From contig JAFUVM010000027.1 of the NCBI GenBank assembly GCA_017483665.1, positions 1 through 47,868 of the forward strand: a stretch of DNA of 47,868 nt. The letters run 5' to 3'. This document shows positions 41,748-47,868 of this stretch, piece by piece (within the stretch, counting starts at the first letter, position 1; the number at the start of each line of letters is the position of its first letter). The stretch comes from Bacteroidaceae bacterium. Its GTDB lineage: Bacteria > Bacteroidota > Bacteroidia > Bacteroidales > Bacteroidaceae. The notes beneath the pieces were generated by a model. That model was not told where the DNA came from, searched no databases, and worked only from the letters and a program-made list of their open reading frames with translations. The translations under genes were made by a program, and so were the position numbers.

Positions 41748-42551
41748 ATGAAATTCATGTCACTGGGTTCTGGTAGCAGCGGAAACTGCTACCTGCTTCA
41801 GTCGGGTGATACATCTATCCTGCTCGATGCAGGCATCAGCACCCGAACCCTGAAGAAGCATCTCAAGGACAACGGAATCAGTTTGGAGGAAGACATAGAT
41901 GCAGTGTTCATTACGCATGACCATGCAGACCACATCAAGGCTGTGGGTAGTCTTGCTACGGACTATGGCAAAACCATCCATGCAACGCAGCTGGTGCATG
42001 AAGGCATTGCCATCAACCGTTGCCTGAAGATAAAGGTGCCTGCCTTGCGTATGTCGGTCTTCGAGAAGGGGACGACGCTGGAGGTGGGGAACTTGCGCGT
42101 GACGTCGTTCGATGTGCCGCACGACAGTCGCGACTGTGTGGGCTATGTCGTGGAGGCCGACGGCGTTCGCTTCTGCCTTATCACCGATGTGGGGCACATC
42201 ACAGACACCATACGCGAGCAGGTCGGTCTGGCCAACTATCTGGTGCTGGAGGCGAACCACGACATCAACATGCTCATGATGGGCAAGTACTCGCCTTTCC
42301 TGAAGGAACGCATCAGCAGCGACCGCGGTCACCTGAACAACGAGCAGGCGGCGGGCCTGCTGGCCGAGTACGCCACGCCGCAGCTCCGGCACGTCTGGCT
42401 CTGCCACCTGAGCGAGGAGAACAATCATCCCGAGCTTGCCCGCAAGACGGTGGAGGCCATTCTGCGACAGCACGGCATCATCCCCGGAGTGGACTTCGGG
42501 CTGGACATCTTGAAACGTACGACGCCCTCGCAGATGTATTCTCTCGCATAG
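41748..42551 (+). CDS. MBL-fold metallo-hydrolase, YycJ/WalJ type
   Basis: A 267-residue metallo-beta-lactamase-fold enzyme of the YycJ/WalJ group, which has been tied to cell-wall or DNA-end processing in other bacteria. Visible features are the start MKFMSLGSGSSGNCYLLQSG, the metal-binding THDHADHIK motif (HxHxDH), later metal ligands in DVPHDS and LITDVGHITDT, and CHLSEENNHPE near the C terminus. It is a full-length cytosolic protein. It has its own promoter and precedes two tRNA genes. Confidence 0.92.
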   Translation: MKFMSLGSGSSGNCYLLQSGDTSILLDAGISTRTLKKHLKDNGISLEEDIDAVFITHDHADHIKAVGSLATDYGKTIHATQLVHEGIAINRCLKIKVPALRMSVFEKGTTLEVGNLRVTSFDVPHDSRDCVGYVVEADGVRFCLITDVGHITDTIREQVGLANYLVLEANHDINMLMMGKYSPFLKERISSDRGHLNNEQAAGLLAEYATPQLRHVWLCHLSEENNHPELARKTVEAILRQHGIIPGVDFGLDILKRTTPSQMYSLA

Positions 42552-42575
42552 AAGCAAAAAAATACGGGAAAACAT

Positions 42576-42606
42576 TTGGCAGATTGAAGAAAAGTTCATA
42601 CCTTTG
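42576..42606 (+). promoter_or_regulatory. Promoter of the tRNA-Lys pair (and probably aspS)
   Basis: TTG (42576-42578), 20 bases, TACCTTTG (42599-42606), 24 bases before the first tRNA. No other promoter is seen before aspS. Confidence 0.82.
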
Positions 42607-42629
42607 CACCCGCAAAACATCAAAGACAT

Positions 42630-42702
42630 GCGTCCTTAGCTCAGTTGGTAGAGCAATTGACTCTTAATCAATGGGTCCAGGGTTCGAGCCCCTGAGGGCG
42701 TA
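42630..42702 (+). tRNA. tRNA-Lys(CTT), copy 1
   Basis: A full cloverleaf: acceptor GCGTCCT/AGGGCGT, D stem GCTC/GAGC, anticodon stem ATTGA/TCAAT with loop CTCTTAA (anticodon CTT), and T arm CAGGG-TTCGAGC-CCCTG. The first acceptor pair would be G-U. CCA is not encoded; the gene is followed by CAGAGAAGG. Confidence 0.95.
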
Positions 42703-42724
42703 CAGAGAAGGAAGAGTTTTGCAT

Positions 42725-42797
42725 GCGTCCTTAGCTCAGTTGGTAGAGCAATTGACTCTTAATCAATGGGTCCAGGGTTCGAGCCCCTGAGGGCGTA
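42725..42797 (+). tRNA. tRNA-Lys(CTT), copy 2
   Basis: Identical to the copy 95 bases upstream, including three bases before it (CAT) and two after it (CA), so it arose by recent tandem duplication or is kept identical by gene conversion. CCA is not encoded. Confidence 0.95.
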
Positions 42798-42870
42798 CAA
42801 GGAAGAAGGATGAGCTGGATAACGGTTCATCCTTTTCCTTTAGCAAAGGAGCACCCCAGCAGGGGACAGA

Positions 42871-42950
42871 ACCTATAAGACTTATGAGACCTATAGGACC
42901 TATAAGACTTATAAGACCTATAGGACCTATGAGACCAATAAGACTAATAA
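42871..42950. repeat. 9-bp word array GACYTATRR in the aspS leader
   Basis: About nine tandem 9-bp words (gacttatga, gacctatag, gacctataa and variants) end 11 bases before the aspS ATG, so they lie in the mRNA leader. The same word family occurs in one short stretch before gldK (about 7219-7240). Confidence 0.85.
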
Positions 42951-42960
42951 ATAATATATA

Positions 42961-44748
42961 ATGTATAGAAGTAAGACTTGCGGCGAGTTGCGACTCGCCA
43001 ACATCGGGGAGAAGGTTACCCTGGCAGGTTGGGTGCAGAGCGTGCACAACCTGGGCGCGCTGACATTCGTCGACCTGCGCGACCGTTACGGTATCACACA
43101 GCTGGCCTTCAACGAGGATGCTCCCGAGGCACTCCGGCAGCAGGCCGGACGTCTGGGGCGCGAATTCGTTGTGCAGGCAACCGGCACCGTGGCCGAGCGT
43201 TATTCCAAGAACAAGAACTTGCCGACGGGCGACATCGAGATTCTCGTCAGCGAGCTGAACATATTGAACGAGAGCCTGACGCCTCCCTTCACCATCGAGG
43301 AGGAAAGTGACGGCGGCGACGACCTCCGCATGAAGTACCGCTACCTGGACCTGCGCCGTCCCTGCGTGCGCAAGAACCTGGAGCTGCGCCATAAGTTCGC
43401 CTTCGAGGTGCGCCGCTACCTGGACCAGCACGGCTTCCTCGAGATAGAGACGCCCGTACTGGTGAACAGCACGCCGGAGGGCGCCCGCGACTTCGTGGTG
43501 CCCAGTCGCATGAACCCCGGCCAGTTCTACGCCCTGCCGCAAAGCCCGCAGACGCTGAAACAGCTGCTCATGGTCTCCGGCATGGACAGGTACTTCCAGA
43601 TTGTGAAGTGCTTCCGCGACGAGGACTTGCGTGCCGACCGTCAGCCCGAGTTCACGCAGATTGACTGCGAGATGTCGTTCGTGGAGCAGGAGGACATCCT
43701 GCAGATGTTCGAAGGAATGAGCCGTCATCTCTTCAAGACGCTGAAGGGCATCGACATCCCCGAACTGCCGCGCATGACGTGGGCCGACGCCATGAAGTAC
43801 TACGGCAGCGACAAACCCGACACGCGCTTCGGCATGAAGTTCGTGGAACTGAAGAACCAGCAGCCCGACAACGCTTCGCGCGAAACGGTGGAGAGCATCT
43901 TCCCGACGGGCTTCCCGGTGTTCGACGAGGCAGCCTACATCGGTGCCATCTGCTGCGAGGGCCAGGCCGTCTATACACGCAAGCAGCTTGACCAGCTGAC
44001 CGACTTCGTGAAGCGTCCGCAGGTAGGGGCCAAGGGTCTCGTCTATGCTCGCGTGCAGGACGACGGCAGCGTCAAGAGCTCCGTGGACAAATTCTACACG
44101 CCTGAGACACTCGAGGTGCTCGGGGAGAAGATGAACGCCAAGCCGGGTGACCTCATCCTCATCCTCTGTGGCCCCGATGCCATGAAGGTCCGCAAGCAGT
44201 TGAGCGAGCTCCGTCTGGAGATGGGCAACCGCATGGGACTGCGCGACAAGAGCAAGTACTCGTGCCTGTGGGTCATCGATTTCCCGATGTACGAGTGGAG
44301 CGACGAGGAGCAGCGCCTGATGGCTATGCACCATCCGTTCACCTCGCCCAAGCCCGAGGACATACCTCTGCTCGACACCGACCCCGCCAGCGTACGCGCC
44401 AATGCCTACGACATGGTGGTGAACGGCGTTGAGGTGGGCGGCGGCAGCATCCGTATCCACGACGCCAAGCTGCAGCAGAAGATATTCGAGATACTGGGCT
44501 TCACGCCTGAACAGGCGCAGCAGAAGTTCGGCTTCCTGATGAATGCCTTCAAGTACGGCGCACCCCCACACGGCGGACTGGCCTACGGTCTGGACCGCTT
44601 CGTCAGCCTCTTCGCCGAGCTCGACAGCATCCGCGACTGCATCGCCTTCCCGAAGAACAACAGCGGACGCGACGTCATGCTGGATGCTCCCGGTCCCATC
44701 GACCAGCAGCAGCTCGACGAATTGCGAATCGTCGTCAAGGGTTCCTGA
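42961..44748 (+). CDS. aspS: Aspartate--tRNA ligase
   Basis: Class IIb aspartyl-tRNA synthetase of 595 residues, the usual bacterial length, which charges tRNA-Asp in the cytosol. Domains in order are the N-terminal OB-fold anticodon-binding domain (1-105, [20 protein letters not shown]), the catalytic domain with motif 2 [20 protein letters not shown], the inserted GAD domain (about 300-420), and motif 3 [13 protein letters not shown] near the C terminus. Whether it charges tRNA-Asp only or also tRNA-Asn cannot be told from this. Its leader is a 9-bp word array that follows the tRNA-Lys pair. Confidence 0.97.
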   Translation: MYRSKTCGELRLANIGEKVTLAGWVQSVHNLGALTFVDLRDRYGITQLAFNEDAPEALRQQAGRLGREFVVQATGTVAERYSKNKNLPTGDIEILVSELNILNESLTPPFTIEEESDGGDDLRMKYRYLDLRRPCVRKNLELRHKFAFEVRRYLDQHGFLEIETPVLVNSTPEGARDFVVPSRMNPGQFYALPQSPQTLKQLLMVSGMDRYFQIVKCFRDEDLRADRQPEFTQIDCEMSFVEQEDILQMFEGMSRHLFKTLKGIDIPELPRMTWADAMKYYGSDKPDTRFGMKFVELKNQQPDNASRETVESIFPTGFPVFDEAAYIGAICCEGQAVYTRKQLDQLTDFVKRPQVGAKGLVYARVQDDGSVKSSVDKFYTPETLEVLGEKMNAKPGDLILILCGPDAMKVRKQLSELRLEMGNRMGLRDKSKYSCLWVIDFPMYEWSDEEQRLMAMHHPFTSPKPEDIPLLDTDPASVRANAYDMVVNGVEVGGGSIRIHDAKLQQKIFEILGFTPEQAQQKFGFLMNAFKYGAPPHGGLAYGLDRFVSLFAELDSIRDCIAFPKNNSGRDVMLDAPGPIDQQQLDELRIVVKGS

Positions 44749-44754
44749 AAACAC

Positions 44755-44960
44755 CGCGTGCGCTTCTTCCGGAAGCACAAGGCGCTTATTTCGGAAGCGC
44801 AGGGCGCTTATCCCGGAAGCGCAGGGCGCTTATTTCGGAAGCACAAGGCGCTTATTTCGGAAGCGCAGGGCGCTTATCCCGGAAGCGGCACGCTCTTATT
44901 TCGGAAGCACCGTGCTCTTATAAAATAAGCGCAGGGCTTTCTGCCAGACACGGCAGGGAG
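44755..44960. repeat. 22-bp palindromic repeat array E
   Basis: The longest array, with eight contiguous 22-bp units starting at 44773 and ending near 44948. The typical unit is AAGCGCAGGGCGCTTATTTC plus GG, a perfect AAGCGC/GCGCTT palindrome around AGG. Units 1-2 and 4-5 are identical pairs, so duplication also took place in blocks. It lies between convergent aspS and the MATE gene. Confidence 0.92.
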
Positions 44961-44979
44961 CTCTGCGCTTTTTCTTGTT

Positions 44980-46419
44980 CTATTTCTGTGAAAACTTCTT
45001 GAGCCATCCGTCGCCGCGGAACCTGATGAGGAAGATGATGCCGCGGAAACAAAGCTCGACGGCCATTGCAATCCACACGCCGCGCAGTCCCATTGTGGAG
45101 GCCAGGAAGTAGGCCAGGACGATGCGCACCACCCAGATGCTAGACAGATTCATCGTGCAGGGAATGAGCGTGTCGCGGGCTCCGACGAAGATGCCGTAGC
45201 AGACAATGCTGGCGGCAAACATAGGTTCGGCGAATGCCTCGATGCGAAGAATCTCGACCGTCAGTCGCTGTACGTCCACGTCGGGCGTCATGAGCGTCAT
45301 CAGGGCAGGCGATGTGGTGTACATCACCACGGCCATGAGCGTCATCATGCCTATGCCCATCGAGAGCGTGATGCGTCCGAAGCTGCGTGCCAGGAAACGA
45401 CGGCCGGCCCCGAGGCTCTGTCCGACGAGCGTCGTGGCAGCGTCCGAGATGCCGTAGCCCGGCATGTAGCACAGCGCTTCCACCGTGATGCCGAAGCTGT
45501 TGGCAGCAATCGCCACCGTGCCCAGCGGTGCGACGATGAGCGTGCTCACTATCTGTGCGCCGCACAGGATGACGTGCTCCACGGCAATGGGCAGTGCGAT
45601 GCGGATGCTCTCGCGCAGGGTGTCGAGTTGCGGGATAAATGTGCCGCTGTCCTGCCGCAGCGAGAGTTCCTTGCTCCGGACAACCGTGAAGTAGCACATC
45701 AGGCCCGAACAGATGGCGTAGGCAAAGGCCGTGCCCAGGACGGCGCCTGTCACACCGAGACCTGCGCCGGGGATGCTTATTGACCATTGACTATTGACCA
45801 TTGACCATTGATAGGTGCGGGTGGGGAAGATGAGCAGCCAGTTGAAGACGACGTCGAGCAGGCACATGCCCATGTTCAGCAGGCTCGGTATGTGCATGTT
45901 GCCGCTGCATCGGAGCATGCCGGCACAGAGCGAGTTGAGCATCGAAAAGGGCAGGCACAGGGAGAAGAACATGAAGTAGAGGCTCGCGTCGCGGCAAATG
46001 TCCTCGCCTCCGCCCAGCCAATGGGGCAGATAGCTGCTGATGCCCACTCCGATGCAACAGAGCACGAGGGCAAAGAGTATGCACGCGAGGAAGCTCTGCC
46101 TGAGCACCTGGCGCGCTCCGGCAAAGTCGCATGCACCGATTCTGTGCGCCACCTGGACGTAGAAGCCCACGCTGGCTGCCGAGCAGAGACTGCCGAAGAG
46201 CCATATCGTGGTGCTCACCAGTCCGATGCTGGCACTGGCGCTGGCGCCGAGGCTGCCCACCATGCTGGCATCGATGTACTGCATCAGGATGTGCACCATC
46301 TGTGCCAGCATGCTTGGGAAACTGAGCAAGGCGGCAAGCCTGACCTGCGATATCGTGTCAAGCTTGCCGCCTTCGCGTATGAGCGAGAGCAGTTGGTCTT
46401 TACTCTGCGTGTAGTTCAT
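44980..46419 (-). CDS. MATE-family multidrug efflux protein
   Basis: A 479-residue inner-membrane antiporter with twelve hydrophobic segments in two MatE halves (about 20-200 and 250-450). It moves drugs or metabolites out using Na+ or H+. Features seen are PSMLAQMVHILMQYIDASMVG at the first helix and GISDAATTLVGQSLGAGR near residue 330. Between helices 5/6, about residues 203-214 (YQWSMVNSQWSIS) are encoded by a 7-bp word repeat in frame and are not expected in the family. No premature stop is present, so the protein could still be made. The specificity is unknown. Confidence 0.9.
   Translation of the reverse strand: MNYTQSKDQLLSLIREGGKLDTISQVRLAALLSFPSMLAQMVHILMQYIDASMVGSLGASASASIGLVSTTIWLFGSLCSAASVGFYVQVAHRIGACDFAGARQVLRQSFLACILFALVLCCIGVGISSYLPHWLGGGEDICRDASLYFMFFSLCLPFSMLNSLCAGMLRCSGNMHIPSLLNMGMCLLDVVFNWLLIFPTRTYQWSMVNSQWSISIPGAGLGVTGAVLGTAFAYAICSGLMCYFTVVRSKELSLRQDSGTFIPQLDTLRESIRIALPIAVEHVILCGAQIVSTLIVAPLGTVAIAANSFGITVEALCYMPGYGISDAATTLVGQSLGAGRRFLARSFGRITLSMGIGMMTLMAVVMYTTSPALMTLMTPDVDVQRLTVEILRIEAFAEPMFAASIVCYGIFVGARDTLIPCTMNLSSIWVVRIVLAYFLASTMGLRGVWIAMAVELCFRGIIFLIRFRGDGWLKKFSQK
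45779..45813. repeat. In-frame ATTGACC word array inside the MATE gene
   Basis: Five 7-bp words (attgacc, attgact, attgacc, attgacc, attgata) form an uninterrupted array inside the coding sequence. The same words are typical of spacer elements. The 35-bp length keeps the frame open together with its flanks and encodes a loop between helices. Confidence 0.85.
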
Positions 46420-46436
46420 GAAATGAAAAATCGGGA

Positions 46437-46607
46437 GTTAAAATGGGAGTTAAAGTGGGAGTTAAGCCTGCAAGCAGGCTGGAAGTGAAGCACTACGTGC
46501 TGGACGATAGAGATGGAAGCTGAATGCGAGTATGGTATTGTCCTTTTTAACTTCCATGAGCGTAGCGAATTATCTTCCATTTTAACTTCCTCTTTTAACT
46601 TCCAACA
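46437..46607. repeat. Inverted GGAGTTAAA word element with core, copy 2
   Basis: The left arm has GGGAGTTAAA words (46437-46464). The right arm has AACTTCC words (46549-46605). The core has CTGCAAGCAGG, GGACGATA, TTGTCCTTTTTAACTTCC and GAGCGTAGCGAA, in the same order as the core parts of copy 1 (35262-35407). It fills the gap between the MATE gene start and the DUF3737 gene end, and encodes the last residues and TAA stop of the latter. Confidence 0.8.
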
Positions 46608-47452
46608 GCAGAATCTTTGATTGTACAGTCTGCCGGTGCCTTCTGATTCTCATCAATGATAACCTCCCCGATGTGCCCTTCGACGGTGATGTGGCCGCTC
46701 GTCGGGTTCTTGATGCTGTGGACGTCTCCCTTGATGCTCGCCTCCACGGTGCTGTACTCGAGCATCAGGTTGGCATCTTCGCCAAAGGTGCAGTCCACAA
46801 GAGTCAGGTCCTCGCAGTAGCACAGCGGCTGCTCGCCCGTGATGTGGCAGCGGATGAGGGTCAGGCCCTTGCTGTACCAGGCGAGGTATTCGCCGTTGAT
46901 TTCGCTGTCGGTGATTGTGACGTTCTCGCATTCCCAAAGGGCATCCTTCGTGTTGAGCACGGAGTTCTTTATCTCCACGTTCTTGCTGTACTGGAAGTCG
47001 TAGTTGCCGTCGAGGTGCAGACCGTCGATGCGGACGTTGTCGGTGTGCATGCCGAAGTAGTCGGCATTCTGTATCTGACAGTTGCGGATGCTGACGCGGT
47101 CGCAGTCCCACAGCGTTTCCTGCGCATCGGTGAAACGGCAGTTCTCCAGTTCGATGCCCTTCATGCGGCGGAACATCTTCGGCGCGTCCACCAGACAATC
47201 GGTGAGCTTTCCGTTCTCGCTGTACCAGAGCGACGAGCGTGCCGACGCTTCGAAGCGGCAGTTCTTCACCTTGAAGCCGCGGCACTCCCAGAAGACATAC
47301 TTGCCCTGGAACGTGCAGTCCTCGGCCTCGATGTTGCCGCTCTCCTTGATGCTCGACTCGCCCAAGTGGATGGTGACGCGTTCCAGTCGGGCATCATGCA
47401 AAGTGTATAGCGGCCTCTCGCCGCCGTATTCTTTATCTTTTATTATAGTCAT
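46595..47452 (-). CDS. DUF3737 right-handed beta-helix protein
   Basis: A 285-residue protein of the DUF3737 family, function unknown. About ten turns of roughly 20 residues follow each other with a pattern of Asn/Cys/Asp at turns (ELENCRFTDAQETLWDCDRV, ENVTITDSEINGEYLAWYS), typical of a short parallel beta-helix. There is no signal peptide, so it is cytosolic as read. It starts at ATG 47452, right after a word element. The last residues (VGS) and the stop come from another element. Confidence 0.85.
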   Translation of the reverse strand: MTIIKDKEYGGERPLYTLHDARLERVTIHLGESSIKESGNIEAEDCTFQGKYVFWECRGFKVKNCRFEASARSSLWYSENGKLTDCLVDAPKMFRRMKGIELENCRFTDAQETLWDCDRVSIRNCQIQNADYFGMHTDNVRIDGLHLDGNYDFQYSKNVEIKNSVLNTKDALWECENVTITDSEINGEYLAWYSKGLTLIRCHITGEQPLCYCEDLTLVDCTFGEDANLMLEYSTVEASIKGDVHSIKNPTSGHITVEGHIGEVIIDENQKAPADCTIKDSAVGS

Positions 47453-47463
47453 ATTACTCTACC

Positions 47464-47563
47464 GGACCCTCTCCCAACCTCTCCCTTGCAGGGAGAGGAG
47501 TGAATACCCTTCTCGTTTGTATCTGCTCCTCTCCCTACAAGGGAGAGGTCGGGAGAGGGTCTG
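47464..47563. repeat. Inverted CTCTCCC element between ettA and DUF3737
   Basis: Arms around 47464-47499 and 47528-47563 are inverted copies with CTCTCCCTTGCAGGGAGAGG-type inner palindromes and an outer ACCCTCTCCC. The element begins three bases after the EttA stop (minus strand) and ends about 10 bases before the DUF3737 start. It resembles the one at 12573-12707. Confidence 0.75.
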
Positions 47564-47566
47564 TCT

Positions 47567-47868
47567 TTATTCCATCAGTTTCCTATATCTTATGCGCTTC
47601 GGTTCTTCCAGTCCCAGGCGCTTGAGCTTGTTCGCCTCGTAATCGGTGTAGCTGCCTTCGAAGTAGAAGACGTTGCCGTCACCCTCGTAGGCAAGGATGT
47701 GGGTGCAGATGCGGTCGAGGAACCAACGGTCGTGGCTGATGACTACAGCACAACCGGCGAAGTTCTCCAAGCCTTCTTCGAGAGCACGCAAGGTGTTGAC
47801 GTCGATGTCGTTCGTCGGCTCGTCGAGCAGCAGCACGTTGCCTTCCTGCTTGAGCGCCATGGCGAGGT
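47567..47868 (-). CDS. ettA: EttA-type ABC-F protein, C-terminal end (partial)
   Basis: Only the last 99 or so codons are in the window; the gene continues beyond the right edge. The piece covers the Walker B region of the second ATPase domain ([20 protein letters not shown]), the switch His in [20 protein letters not shown], and the EttA-like end [18 protein letters not shown] followed by YRKLME. EttA binds the ribosome exit site and gates translation according to ATP/ADP. Other ABC-F subtypes are possible, but the [16 protein letters not shown] stretch fits EttA best. Confidence 0.88.
   Translation of the reverse strand, partial: LAMALKQEGNVLLLDEPTNDIDVNTLRALEEGLENFAGCAVVISHDRWFLDRICTHILAYEGDGNVFYFEGSYTDYEANKLKRLGLEEPKRIRYRKLME

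Noticed and set aside
42763-44778. 671-codon open frame antisense to aspS and across the second tRNA
   Set aside because: aspS is certain on the plus strand. The LIGPIGLISLIG stretch of this frame is only the 9-bp word array read backwards.
44755-44960. CRISPR array
   Set aside because: Units are contiguous with no unique spacers, the repeat is 22 bp, and no cas gene is present. The same unit recurs at four other loci.

Overview
The window looks like a chromosomal piece of a Bacteroidales bacterium, most likely Prevotellaceae-like. The evidence is a gldKLMN/porP type IX secretion operon, promoters of the Bacteroidetes form (TTG, 19-21 bases, TAnnTTTG), an aromatic amino acid operon in the order common in Bacteroides/Prevotella, BspA-like and tail-bearing secreted proteins, and many short-word intergenic repeats. 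The genus is inferred, not proven. No prophage, CRISPR array or intact insertion sequence is seen. The only transposase trace is a 3' fragment at the left edge.

Layout. Positions 1-1900: transposase remnant, a leucine-rich-repeat surface protein and a small unknown protein. Positions 1952-8182 (minus): gldN, gldM, gldL, gldK and porP, reading from porP. Positions 8575-11674: a lipoprotein (minus) divergent from glyS and an FKBP lipoprotein (plus). Positions 11799-16365 (minus): the aromatic operon pheA, aminotransferase, DAHP synthase/chorismate mutase, tyrA. It is preceded by a promoter, an 18-residue leader peptide made mostly of Phe and Tyr, and a terminator whose 3' arm is duplicated next to the leader stop codon. 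This is a complete transcription attenuator. Positions 16416-17384: a BASS-type transporter (minus). Positions 17522-20258 (plus): unknown protein, GH25 lysozyme and two deoxynucleoside kinases. Positions 20338-22668: a GH130-like secreted enzyme. Positions 22965-25787 (minus): a Gly/Arg/Ser-rich secreted protein and a FadL-type porin. Positions 25923-29306: prmA (plus), then a Lol-type permease and an aminotransferase (minus). Positions 29523-32224: AraC regulator and TonB-dependent receptor. Positions 32671-41501 (minus): three large secreted carbohydrate-related proteins (DUF4965/glutaminase A type, GH127, and a 1225-residue multi-domain protein). Positions 41748-44748: WalJ-type hydrolase, two identical tRNA-Lys(CTT) genes and aspS. 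Positions 44980-47868 (minus): MATE pump, DUF3737 beta-helix protein and the C-terminal end of an EttA-type ABC-F protein.

How it fits together. The type IX motor and outer-membrane components stand near three secreted proteins that end in a similar short tail (YxLxG, then a GxY- or GVNI-type turn, then a basic end), so they may be cargo. The aromatic operon makes Phe and Tyr and is read out through a leader rich in exactly those codons.

The least explained layer is intergenic. Five arrays of a 22-bp unit built on the palindrome AAGCGC-NNN-GCGCTT lie between unrelated genes. A second layer of elements is built from 7-bp or 9-bp words, often as two inverted arms around a core. Two of these element types occur twice here with recognisably similar cores. 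Several supply the stop codon of the gene they touch, and one word array lies in frame inside the MATE gene.
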